63,074 nt of DNA, taken from positions 1 to 63,074 of the forward strand of contig WRLR01000008.1 in NCBI GenBank assembly GCA_009777515.1, given 5' to 3'. Numbering within the stretch: position 1 is the first letter of the stretch; the number at the start of each line of letters is the position of its first letter. This DNA is from Oscillospiraceae bacterium. Its GTDB lineage: Bacteria > Bacillota > Clostridia > WRLR01. The position numbers and the translations under genes are program-made. Positions 37,589 through 46,107 of this stretch are shown in pieces. Under the pieces are notes generated by a model. It was not told the origin of the DNA and did not search any database. It saw only the letters and a list, made by a program, of their open reading frames with translations.

Positions 37589-39991
37589 TTGTTGACGATG
37601 TTGAGGACGAACGAACGTGTTAGGGAGATAAATAAGAGCATCAGGAGCAGTATGCTGCGGCAAAAGCATGGGGGGCCAGGCGCCGGGAGCGTACTATCGT
37701 TGCCGGGGGCGGACGGTGAGCCTCTCATTGTGAGGAACGCGCTAGCCGTGAAGATGAAGCTCTCAACTGTGCCCATTGCGATATGGCCGGGCCAGTTGAT
37801 TCCCGGCAGCATAGCGCTTCCCGGCAGCGACGTTCTGCTTTGCGGCTCGCTGCCCGAATATGCGACGCCGAACGAAGTGGCCGCTGCGGCCGCGAGGGGC
37901 ATCGGCGTCGGTTCCATAGTCGGCCACATCGCCCCATCGTATCCCAAGCTGCTAAAAAAAGGCGCGTCAGGCATCAAGCGGGACGCGGAACGCTACATAC
38001 AGACGTTGCAATCGGAGGGCGCGGGGGGTGTGGCGGGCGCGGGGGGCGCGAGGGGCGCGGAAGGTTCGGAGAGTAGGAAAAGCACTGCGGGCGCGGCGAG
38101 AGCGGGGGACGCAGAAGGCTCTATAGCGTTTTACCGAGCCTGCGCCATTGTGATGGAGGCGCTGGAACTGTTCGCGCACAGGCACGCCGCCCTCTGCGAA
38201 GAGCTTGCCGCAGGGGAAGCGGGCGAGGTAGACGCTGAAAGGTGCGCGGAGCTTGCCCGCATGGCCGCCGACCTGCGGGTCGCGCCGGGCGGCCCGCCCG
38301 AAACGTTCACTCAGGCCGTGACTGCCATATGGCTTACGCACCTCGCGTTCCAGCTCACCGGCAACCACCTCGCGATCGGGCGCTTCGACCAGCATGTATA
38401 CCCATATCTCGAAGCCGATCTGGCAAACGGAACCATTACAATGGACGAGGCGCAGGAGATCGTCGACTGCTTCTTCCTCAAATTCAACGAGCGCTCCGTG
38501 GACAACAGCATCCCCTACCAAAACACCGACTTTGACAAGGCGCGGGAGCGCAACGAGGCCAAATGGGCCGAGCGCACTCCGTTCGACCACAGCACCCAGC
38601 GCGTGAACGCTCGCGACAATGTGGACGCGACCAACCATTGGCTGCAGAACGTCATCATCGGCGGCACGAAACCGGACGGGGGCGACGCCGTCAACGCGGT
38701 CACATACATGTGCCTCGATGCATTCGACAAGAACCGCATGACCAACCCGTGCCTCACGGTACGTCTGTCATCCGGCTCCCCGGACGAAATATACAAAAAG
38801 AGCTGCGAGACATTATTAAACGGCGGCGGGCTGCCGGCATTTTTCAACGACGACGCGATCATCCCGGCCCTTGTAAAATGGGGCATCGCCATCGAGGACG
38901 CCCGCGACTATACGAACGACGGCTGCTGGGAGATCATCATCGCCGGGCAGAACGATTTTTACTTCGACCGCTTCAACATGCTACGCTGCCTCGAATGGGC
39001 GCTCAACAGGGGCAAGAGCCGCGTCGACGGCAAGCAGGAGGCGCCCGACCCGGGCGATGCGGCGGCGTTTGCGACGTACGATAAAGTATACGGTACTTTC
39101 CTTGACGAACTGTTCTTCGAGTTGGATGGGCTTATGGCCAAAAACCACCGCGAATTTGGCAGCCGGTACGGCATAGCGCCCGTGCCGCTCCTGTCGGCGC
39201 TGTTGGCGGGGCCGATGGAACTGGGCGACGACATGACCAGGGCCGGCGCGAAGTATGTGACTTACGGGCTGATCGCGGAGGGTGTCTCCCATGTGATCGA
39301 TTCGCTCGCCGCTATAAAAAAAGTGATATTCGAAGACGGCGCCGCCACAATGGCAGAGTTGATAATGGCGCTGGACGACAATTTCGAGGGGCATGATGCG
39401 CTCAGGGCCAAGCTCCTCGCCGCACCGAAATACGGCAGGAACGACAAGTACGCCGACGATATTGGCAAAGACGTGTTCGACATGTTCGCCGAAAAAGTGG
39501 CGGAGCTCAACAAAAAATACACCAACATGATTTTCCTGCCGGGCGCGGGTACGTTTTCATGGTACATCGCCATCGGCGAGGGCTGCGGGCCGTCGCCCGA
39601 CGGGCGCCTCGCCAACGAGGCGGTCAGCAGCAACCTGTCGCCCTCGACTGGCGCGGCGACGCGGGGCGTCACCGGCTCCATACTGTCGCACGCGGCGTTC
39701 GACATGGGCAACCTGCCCGTCGGCTCGCCGACCGACCTGCGCCTCTCGTCAAAGCACGTGGAGGGCGAGGCGGGGATGGCCCGGTTGATCAGCATCGTGA
39801 AAAGCTTTGTATCGCTGGGAGGGAACATGCTGACGCTCACGATAGCGGACACGGGTCTGTTGAGGAAGGCGCAAGCCGAGCCGGAGAACTACAGAGACCT
39901 CCGTGTGCGGATGGGCGGCTGGTCCGCGTATTTCACCATGCTCTCGAAAGAGCAACAGGAGCACCACATAAAAAAAGAAGAAGAGGTATAG
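37589..39991 (+). CDS. Glycyl radical enzyme (pyruvate formate-lyase family), substrate unknown
   Basis: Oxygen-sensitive radical enzyme. The Gly-radical motif is VRMGGWSAYF near the C-terminus. The thiyl Cys lies in YTNDGCWEIIIAG; the Cys-x-Glu pair resembles the dehydratase/lyase group (GCVE) more than true PFL (CC). GGGLPAFFNDD and SPSTGAATRGVTG are also family marks. A Gly/Ala/Arg low-complexity stretch lies near residues 145-180. A TTG 7 bp after AAGGGAG is the likely start; a GTG 6 bp earlier and an ATG 9 bp later are alternatives. No radical SAM activase is encoded nearby, although one is required. Confidence 0.93.
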   Translation: MLTMLRTNERVREINKSIRSSMLRQKHGGPGAGSVLSLPGADGEPLIVRNALAVKMKLSTVPIAIWPGQLIPGSIALPGSDVLLCGSLPEYATPNEVAAAAARGIGVGSIVGHIAPSYPKLLKKGASGIKRDAERYIQTLQSEGAGGVAGAGGARGAEGSESRKSTAGAARAGDAEGSIAFYRACAIVMEALELFAHRHAALCEELAAGEAGEVDAERCAELARMAADLRVAPGGPPETFTQAVTAIWLTHLAFQLTGNHLAIGRFDQHVYPYLEADLANGTITMDEAQEIVDCFFLKFNERSVDNSIPYQNTDFDKARERNEAKWAERTPFDHSTQRVNARDNVDATNHWLQNVIIGGTKPDGGDAVNAVTYMCLDAFDKNRMTNPCLTVRLSSGSPDEIYKKSCETLLNGGGLPAFFNDDAIIPALVKWGIAIEDARDYTNDGCWEIIIAGQNDFYFDRFNMLRCLEWALNRGKSRVDGKQEAPDPGDAAAFATYDKVYGTFLDELFFELDGLMAKNHREFGSRYGIAPVPLLSALLAGPMELGDDMTRAGAKYVTYGLIAEGVSHVIDSLAAIKKVIFEDGAATMAELIMALDDNFEGHDALRAKLLAAPKYGRNDKYADDIGKDVFDMFAEKVAELNKKYTNMIFLPGAGTFSWYIAIGEGCGPSPDGRLANEAVSSNLSPSTGAATRGVTGSILSHAAFDMGNLPVGSPTDLRLSSKHVEGEAGMARLISIVKSFVSLGGNMLTLTIADTGLLRKAQAEPENYRDLRVRMGGWSAYFTMLSKEQQEHHIKKEEEV

Positions 39992-40073
39992 CTAAAAGAG
40001 ATAGCAGTGTTAATTTCATAGTTTGGTTGTTGATTGTTGGTTGTTTGTTGTTGGGCGATCGGAACGCTTCGCG

Positions 40074-40135
40074 ATAGCCATCAAGACTAAATATCCGCAC
40101 CGTGATGGTGGTTGCGGCACAGTCTTGATGGCTAT
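40074..40135. terminator. Long bidirectional stem-loop between convergent genes
   Basis: ATAGCCATCAAGACT (40074-40088) is exactly complementary to AGTCTTGATGGCTAT (40121-40135), with an inner CCGCA/TGCGG stem. It fills the end of the glycyl radical enzyme and ATPase genes, whose stops are at 39991 and 40136. There is no U-run; it may be a terminator or a small mobile palindrome. Confidence 0.55.
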
Positions 40136-41350
40136 TCATATCCATTCCGGCATGAGTAGGAAGTCTTTAATGTTCTTGTGTTTGATGCCTCGGCGGCTCA
40201 TGTCGAATTCGTCCAAAGTAACGACATATTTAGGGAAATTGTCTCGTATGCCGTCATATGCGCCGAATTCCCGCGCCACTGTTTCATCTGACGCCAAAAG
40301 ATACGCCGCTTGGACATAGAGCATTTCATTTTTGCGTTCGCAAACAAAGTCTATCTCCTTTGTCCCCGACTTTCCGACTGTCACCTTATATCCCCTACGC
40401 AACAGCTCCATATAGACGATATTTTCGAGAATCAAATTTATGTCCTTCATATTGCCGCCGAAAACCGCTTCACGGATGCCGTGGTCGGCGACGTAATACT
40501 TCTCGTTGATGGTGAGCAGCTTCTTCCCTTGTAAATCCTGCCTTCGGACGCGGTAGATAAGATAGGCGTCCACGCAGTAGTTGATGTAGTTCAATACTGT
40601 TTCGGGCGCGACGGCGCGGCCCTCGTTTTTAAAGTATTTTGAAATGGATGCCGCAGAAAACACCGTTCCGGTGCTCGCGAACATGTAGTTGATGATGCGC
40701 TCCAGCAAATCCACGTCACGTACATTATTGCGCTTTATAATGTCTTTGAGGACGATTGAGTTAAAGAGTTCCTGAAGATACATTTGCGATGGAGCGGCTT
40801 CATATCGCAGGTTGCTGATATATGGCATACCGCCAAGAGCCAGATAGGCGCTGAACATTTCATGGGCCGTTGCGTCCCGCGATGTTTCATAATACAACAT
40901 TATAAATTCATCAAATGAAAACGGGTAGACGACGAATTCCACGTATCGTCCCGATAAACTGGTCGCAAGCTCCCCCGAAAGCAGCTTAGCGTTCGAACCC
41001 GTGATATAAATATCGCAATCGTACTCTATGCGAAGCGAATTCACACATCTCTCCCAACCTACAACTTCCTGTATTTCATCGAAAAAAAGATACGCCTTAC
41101 CTTCAATGCCTGCGATTTTTTCCGTCATTTCATAGTGCAGGGCTTCGGCTGTTCGCAAATATGCGTAGTTCATATTTTCGAAATTAATACAGACGAATTG
41201 CAAAGGCGAGACGCCCTGCCCAACCAGCTCATCCTGTATCAATTCCAACATGACCGATTTACCGCTTCGCCTTATCCCTGTCAATACTTTAATGAGCTCG
41301 TTCCCAATAAAAGGGCGAATGCGGCTCATATATGCTTCTCTCTTGATCAT
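40136..41350 (-). CDS. AAA+ ATPase with DUF4143 domain
   Basis: Orphan ATPase of the AAA_14/DUF4143 type, function unknown. Walker A is GIRRSGKS, Walker B is AYLFFDEIQE, and the sensor-1-like stretch is YITGSNAKLLSGELATSLSG. The C-terminal DUF4143 half ends in GTKEIDFVCERKNEML, a nuclease-like fold with a GxxEIDFV motif. 404 residues is normal. The ATG has AAAGG 10 bp upstream. Such proteins are often horizontally transferred. A strong promoter and a 10-bp inverted repeat lie upstream. Confidence 0.93.
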   Translation of the reverse strand: MIKREAYMSRIRPFIGNELIKVLTGIRRSGKSVMLELIQDELVGQGVSPLQFVCINFENMNYAYLRTAEALHYEMTEKIAGIEGKAYLFFDEIQEVVGWERCVNSLRIEYDCDIYITGSNAKLLSGELATSLSGRYVEFVVYPFSFDEFIMLYYETSRDATAHEMFSAYLALGGMPYISNLRYEAAPSQMYLQELFNSIVLKDIIKRNNVRDVDLLERIINYMFASTGTVFSAASISKYFKNEGRAVAPETVLNYINYCVDAYLIYRVRRQDLQGKKLLTINEKYYVADHGIREAVFGGNMKDINLILENIVYMELLRRGYKVTVGKSGTKEIDFVCERKNEMLYVQAAYLLASDETVAREFGAYDGIRDNFPKYVVTLDEFDMSRRGIKHKNIKDFLLMPEWI

Positions 41351-41401
41351 TCATAGATGCCTTTCGTATAGACATGATTAGAATAATACAGACATGATTG
41401 A

Positions 41402-41430
41402 ATATTAAGCAAATATATCGTTTTTGTCAA
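41402..41430 (-). promoter_or_regulatory. SigA-type promoter of the DUF4143 ATPase gene
   Basis: TTGACA (41425-41430), 17 bp and TAATAT (41402-41407) on the minus strand, 52 bp before the ATG. Confidence 0.8.
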
Positions 41431-41434
41431 GGTG

Positions 41435-41474
41435 TATCTGTACAATTATCGTATGCATCATTAATGTACAGATA
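41435..41474. promoter_or_regulatory. Inverted repeat upstream of the ATPase promoter
   Basis: TATCTGTACA (41435-41444) and TGTACAGATA (41465-41474) are perfect 10-bp arms 20 bp apart, starting 5 bp from the -35 box. They could be an operator pair or the terminator stem of the ABC exporter. Confidence 0.5.
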
Positions 41475-41532
41475 TATATAAAATTAAATTGGTATAAAAT
41501 TGGTCATCCGCATCGCAATCTGTAACGCTCTT

Positions 41533-43332
41533 TTAGGCGTACCATTGGGCTTGTGACTGCCACATGGTGGCGTACAGGCCGCCTTTTTGCATCAGCTCGT
41601 CGTGCGTGCCGATATCGTCGATGCGCCCGGCGTCCAGCACCAGGATGCGGTCCGCTATTTTGACCGAGCCCATCCTGTGGGTGACGATGATGGAGGTTTG
41701 ATCCTTTGAGAGTTCGGCAAACCGTTCGTAGGTCCGGGCCTCCTCGATGGGGTCGATGGCGGCGGTCGGCTCGTCGAGCAGGATTAAAACGGAAGGGCGG
41801 TGCAGCCCGCGCGCGATGGAGACGCGCTGCCACTGGCCGCCGGACAGGTCCACCCCGTCGAATTCACGAGAGAGCATTGTGTCTAGGCCGTCCGGGAACA
41901 AGCTGGCGTCGGTCGGCGCCAAGTCCGCTTTATGCAATGAGCCTGTCACGTCGCCGCCCAGGCCGCCGATGTCTATGTTGTCGTGGAGCGTCATTTGGTA
42001 GCGTTGGACCCGTTGGAACACAGCGGAGGTGTCCGCGTAGGCCCTACCCGGTTCGACCGTGGAGAGGTCCTTATCGCCTGCCAGCACCCTGCCGCCGGGC
42101 GCGGGCAAGTATATACCGCATATAAGCCGCATGAGCGTCGTCTTTCCGGCGCCATTCTCGCCCACGATGGCGAGCGTCTCACCCGAGCGGATGGTCAAGC
42201 TGACGCCCTTGACGGCGTCCTCGGCGGCGCCCGGGTAGCGGAAAGACACATTTTCCAGCACGATGTCACCGGAGCGATCCACATACTCGTCGCTGCCCCG
42301 GCGCGCGGGCATTTTAAGGAAGCGTACGAGGTTCTGTACTTTACCTACGTCCTTGGCAATGTTGCCCAGGTGCCGTACGACTATTTCCTCTATAATCATG
42401 CATAGCGTCCCCAACGCACTGAACACCGCCGCGAACGAGCCGACGGAAATTTCGCCGCGCATGAGGTAGTAGAACAGGGCGTAGAGCATCCCGAAATAGC
42501 CCGACAGCATAAACAGGCGCAGGAACAACTCCGTCAGCACTGTCTTTTTTTCCGTCTTCCACATCTCTTTGTTGAGCAGCATCAGGCTGTCATAATATAG
42601 CTTTTTGAAGAACGCAAATGCACCGAATAGCCTGGTCTCCTTGAATGACTCTTTGCCGCATATGGCGCTCTCGAAGTATTCATATTTACGCCTGATGGGC
42701 GCGGACCTTTCTTCCAGCTTCGAGTACAACTTCGTCCTCACCACCAGCATAAGGACGGCGGGGACGAACATGGCGAGCATAATGAGTAGCAGGAGGGGCT
42801 TCAAGGTAAACAAGAATGCGGCCGACACGATGAAGAACGGTACATAGAAAGTAAACAATGTAACCAGGTTGGCCGGCAGCACGAACGCGTTCATGACACC
42901 TTCTTTCGCTTTGTTGATGTCGTCGAGCAGCTCCGGGTTTTCAAAATCGATCGGGTCTATCTGCCCGCACTTCTCCGACAGGGCGACCCTGATCGCGCCG
43001 ATGGATTTTTGCTCCCATGGGTGGTAGAGGAAGTTGTGCAACCCGTTCAAAAAAGTTTTCGATACATATAATATGCCAAACGCGAGCACGGGCGCCAATA
43101 AACCGTCCAACGCGCCGCCTCCCGCAGCAGCCGTGACGGCGTCAAACAAATAGCGATTGACGAACATCTCTAAGGCGTGCGAGACGCCGTGCACAACTCC
43201 TACAATATTTATGAATATGGACATGACAGGCGCCGCTTTTAAGAGTCGAGGTAGCAGAAAAAAGAACATTCTTATATATGAAATGCTATTCACTTTATGA
43301 GAAACGGCATTCACATTTGTGTCTTCGCTCAT
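41533..43332 (-). CDS. ABC transporter, fused permease-ATPase (second subunit)
   Basis: Half of a probable heterodimeric exporter. Six transmembrane helices precede the nucleotide-binding domain. Walker A is GENGAGKTT, the signature is LSGGQWQRVSIARG, Walker B is ILLDEPTAAID and the H-loop is IVTHRMGS. The start is the ATG overlapping the upstream stop (ATGA); the reading frame continues upstream only as a shadow of the partner gene. 599 residues. The substrate is unknown. Confidence 0.93.
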   Translation of the reverse strand: MSEDTNVNAVSHKVNSISYIRMFFFLLPRLLKAAPVMSIFINIVGVVHGVSHALEMFVNRYLFDAVTAAAGGGALDGLLAPVLAFGILYVSKTFLNGLHNFLYHPWEQKSIGAIRVALSEKCGQIDPIDFENPELLDDINKAKEGVMNAFVLPANLVTLFTFYVPFFIVSAAFLFTLKPLLLLIMLAMFVPAVLMLVVRTKLYSKLEERSAPIRRKYEYFESAICGKESFKETRLFGAFAFFKKLYYDSLMLLNKEMWKTEKKTVLTELFLRLFMLSGYFGMLYALFYYLMRGEISVGSFAAVFSALGTLCMIIEEIVVRHLGNIAKDVGKVQNLVRFLKMPARRGSDEYVDRSGDIVLENVSFRYPGAAEDAVKGVSLTIRSGETLAIVGENGAGKTTLMRLICGIYLPAPGGRVLAGDKDLSTVEPGRAYADTSAVFQRVQRYQMTLHDNIDIGGLGGDVTGSLHKADLAPTDASLFPDGLDTMLSREFDGVDLSGGQWQRVSIARGLHRPSVLILLDEPTAAIDPIEEARTYERFAELSKDQTSIIVTHRMGSVKIADRILVLDAGRIDDIGTHDELMQKGGLYATMWQSQAQWYA

Positions 43333-45287
43333 ACGTACCACCCCCTTTGGCTCTCGAACATTTCTGCGTACAGGCCGCCTGCGGCCATCAGCTCGTCGTG
43401 GCTGCCCTGCTCGGCGACGGCGCCCCCGTCGATGACGTAAATTAAATCGGCTAGCTTCGCGGACGCCAAGCGGTGCGATATGAATATGGTGGCGATGCCT
43501 CGGCTGAGTTCCTCGAACTGCGAATAGATGGCGCTCTCCGCTATCGGGTCCAGCGCCGCCGTGGGCTCGTCCAGTATGCGGAGGGGCGCGGGCGAGGCGG
43601 CGGCCCTCGCGAGCGCGACGCGCTGCCATTGGCCGCCCGATATGTCTGTGCCGTCTTCGTATATTTTGCCGAGCTTTGTGTGCAGCCCCTCCGGTAGGGC
43701 GCTGGCCGCATCCGACAGCGCCACCGCAGTCGCGGCGCGCTTGACCCGCTCTTCGATGGCGTCTGCGTCTGCGCTTGCGCCCGCGTCCATAGTCGTGCCC
43801 GCATCGTCCGCACTGATGCAGCCCATGGCGATATTATCAAAGAGGCTGACCTGGTAGCGGGCAAAATCCTGGAACACGCAACTTATCAGCGCTTTGCGCT
43901 GCGCATAGGGGATCATCCTTATATCCACGCCGTCGACGAGGATGTCACCCTCGAAGTTGTCATACAGGCCGCAGATCAACTTTGTAATCGTGGTCTTCCC
44001 CGCGCCGTTGGCGCCGACAAACGCGTAGTGCTTGCCGTTTTCGATGGTGAAGCTTACGCCCTTCAAAATGGCGGGCCTATCGTTGGCGTTATCGTCGTTG
44101 TCGGCGTTGGTTTCACCGCCGATTTCGCCGCTTTCGGGCGTGGCGTTAATACGCGGATATGTAAAATGAACATCACGAAACTCCAACACATCAAAACCGG
44201 CGAACCCCATCCTATATGCAGGGGCGCTGCAGGCGCCTTCCACTTCCGACAACGCCATGAACTTATCATAATCTTTAATATATTCGTTCGACTTCGCCAG
44301 CGTGTCCGCAATATAGCTCAACTGCCACGAAAAGCCAAATGTCATAGTGTTGACGGCGCCGACCAAGGCTATATAGATGCCGGGGCTCATGCGCCCTTCA
44401 ACGACAGGCGCCAGGAGCGCGAACAAAACGCCCGTCATCACCACGCCTATCAACACCGCCGGCGCCTTCGAGCGAGCCATCCACTTCATCTGCATGTTCA
44501 CGCGAATCGTTCTCGCCTTGCCGAAGAATTCCTTGTAGGCCTTTAACAGATTGCCCGTATACCCGAACAGGGCGCGCTCCTCGGTGTTTTCGCGAGCGTT
44601 CAACACTCCGAACAGGTACTCGTGCCTTCGGTCGAACTTCGACGCCTCGATTTCCGCGTCGTACTGTTTCTTTCCTGATTTTATTGATAGATAGAACACG
44701 GGCACGCAAAAGACGGCCAGCAGGAGCCCCACCCACCAAGCGTACACCATCAAAATGCCCATGATGCTGACAGTCCCGATGACGAAGCTGAACGCCCACA
44801 ATATAATATTGAACGCATGCTGTATCTTCGTTTCCGGTTCCTTGCACACCCTCGACATCAAGTCCCATGTATCCGAATCTTCGATGTGGCGGTATTCCAG
44901 GCGGGCGCGCTTGTCGACTGTCCCGGCGCGTATATGCTGCCGCAGGTTGAGTTCAATGCGCTTGAAAATTAAATTTTTCGCGTTCGGGTTCAGCCATTCG
45001 TATGCCAGTATCGCCGTCAGTAGAAACATCGACGGGACAATGGATGTGGCGTACACGGCGGACGCAGTAGACGCGGCGGACGCGGCGGACGCTACGGACG
45101 CAGCGGCGGATATGCCCACGAAACCCGATACTATCGATATGGCTGTGTCAATAAACCAAGCCGTAGCCAGCGTCTTGCCCGCAGGTATCAGCGCCTCGAG
45201 GACAAAGCAAAATGCGCCCAGCGCGGATGCAAACGGCGCGTATCTGAACGGCATGACCACAAATTTTACAAAGACCGGTTTTTTCAC
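43329..45287 (-). CDS. ABC transporter, fused permease-ATPase (first subunit)
   Basis: Partner of the gene that overlaps its stop. Walker A is GANGAGKTT, the signature ISGGQWQRVALAR, Walker B RILDEPTAALDP and the H-loop ISHRLAS; the catalytic Glu is present in both subunits. Two low-complexity inserts stand out: an Ala/Ser stretch (ASVASAASAAS) in the first extracytoplasmic loop, from 9-bp repeats near 45050-45110, and DAGASADADA in the ATPase domain. It starts at GTG with AAAGG 8 bp upstream. 652 residues, divergent from the Uma2 gene. Confidence 0.93.
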   Translation of the reverse strand: MKKPVFVKFVVMPFRYAPFASALGAFCFVLEALIPAGKTLATAWFIDTAISIVSGFVGISAAASVASAASAASTASAVYATSIVPSMFLLTAILAYEWLNPNAKNLIFKRIELNLRQHIRAGTVDKRARLEYRHIEDSDTWDLMSRVCKEPETKIQHAFNIILWAFSFVIGTVSIMGILMVYAWWVGLLLAVFCVPVFYLSIKSGKKQYDAEIEASKFDRRHEYLFGVLNARENTEERALFGYTGNLLKAYKEFFGKARTIRVNMQMKWMARSKAPAVLIGVVMTGVLFALLAPVVEGRMSPGIYIALVGAVNTMTFGFSWQLSYIADTLAKSNEYIKDYDKFMALSEVEGACSAPAYRMGFAGFDVLEFRDVHFTYPRINATPESGEIGGETNADNDDNANDRPAILKGVSFTIENGKHYAFVGANGAGKTTITKLICGLYDNFEGDILVDGVDIRMIPYAQRKALISCVFQDFARYQVSLFDNIAMGCISADDAGTTMDAGASADADAIEERVKRAATAVALSDAASALPEGLHTKLGKIYEDGTDISGGQWQRVALARAAASPAPLRILDEPTAALDPIAESAIYSQFEELSRGIATIFISHRLASAKLADLIYVIDGGAVAEQGSHDELMAAGGLYAEMFESQRGWYV

Positions 45288-45444
45288 AAAGTAAACCTTT
45301 CAACATAAAAATAAAAATATTAAATCCTATCAAGGATTGAGAAGAGCGCACGCCGCTCACAACAAACTTGCCGTACGCCACCATTATACATCGCCTGGCG
45401 GCTATTGTGAAATAGATGACTATGACGGCCAAATCCCGCTATGC

Positions 45445-45450
45445 TATAAT
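45445..45450 (+). promoter_or_regulatory. Likely -10 box of the Uma2 gene
   Basis: TATAAT in GCTATAATTG, 52 bp before the start; TATGAC 18 bp upstream is a weak -35 match. Confidence 0.45.
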
Positions 45451-45501
45451 TGTAATGCGGCATTCATGGCATGAACGTTTTTATAGAAAGGCGGATAATA
45501 A

Positions 45502-46062
45502 ATGGACAATTTGGCATATATTGACGATCGAGGCTATGAAATACTGAATGGCAAAATGGTATCGCTTTCCCCGAGAGCAAACCCCAGGCACAGCGAGGTC
45601 TCCGGGAACATCTTTGCCATTTTCCACAGGCACCTGAGGGGGAAGAAATGCAGGGCTTATATGGAAAGCCCGGAAGTTTATTTTTCCGAAAATGACGTGG
45701 TGGTCCCCGATGTGTTTGTTGTGTGCGATCCCGGCAAGATACAGGCTAACCATGTCGTAGGGGCGCCGGACATTATCGTGGAAGTGCTGTCGCCCAGCAC
45801 CGCGAAAAACGACAGGGATTACAAAAAGAACCTATACGCGAATGCTGGCGTAAAAGAATATTGGATAGTAGATGCCAAAAGCCAAATTATTGAGGTATTT
45901 AGCCTGGTCGAAGGGAAATTAGAGTTTAACGATTTGTATGCTGTCCATTCGGACTATGAGCTAAAAAAACTATCGGAAGAGGCCAGAGCGGCTGTCAAGT
46001 TCAAGTTCAATTCCTTGGTGCTTAAGGATTTAGAGATTGATATAGCAGAAGTGTTCGAATAA
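45502..46062 (+). CDS. Uma2-family (DUF820) PD-(D/E)xK endonuclease-like protein
   Basis: A restriction-endonuclease-fold protein of unknown physiological role. Motif residues are visible in ENDVVVPDVFVVCD (the Asp) and GAPDIIVEVLSPSTAKND (the Glu), then KEYWIVDAKSQIIEVF. 186 residues is typical. AAGGCGG lies 7 bp before the ATG. Such genes occur in many copies in cyanobacteria and singly in Clostridia. No methylase partner is nearby. Confidence 0.9.
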   Translation: MDNLAYIDDRGYEILNGKMVSLSPRANPRHSEVSGNIFAIFHRHLRGKKCRAYMESPEVYFSENDVVVPDVFVVCDPGKIQANHVVGAPDIIVEVLSPSTAKNDRDYKKNLYANAGVKEYWIVDAKSQIIEVFSLVEGKLEFNDLYAVHSDYELKKLSEEARAAVKFKFNSLVLKDLEIDIAEVFE

Positions 46063-46095
46063 AAGCGGGCGGCCCAGGGCCACCCGCTTTTATTT
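46060..46095. terminator. Bidirectional terminator between Uma2 and GH4 genes
   Basis: AAAAGCGGG and CCCGCTTTT enclose GGCCC/GGGCC, with A and T runs at both ends. It sits between the convergent stops at 46062 and 46108. Confidence 0.85.
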
Positions 46096-46107
46096 GGATA
46101 CCAACTC

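Noticed and set aside
43333-43629. 99-codon N-terminal extension of the second ABC subunit
   Set aside because: It is the shadow of the partner gene's end; the ATGA overlap start gives a normal exporter length.
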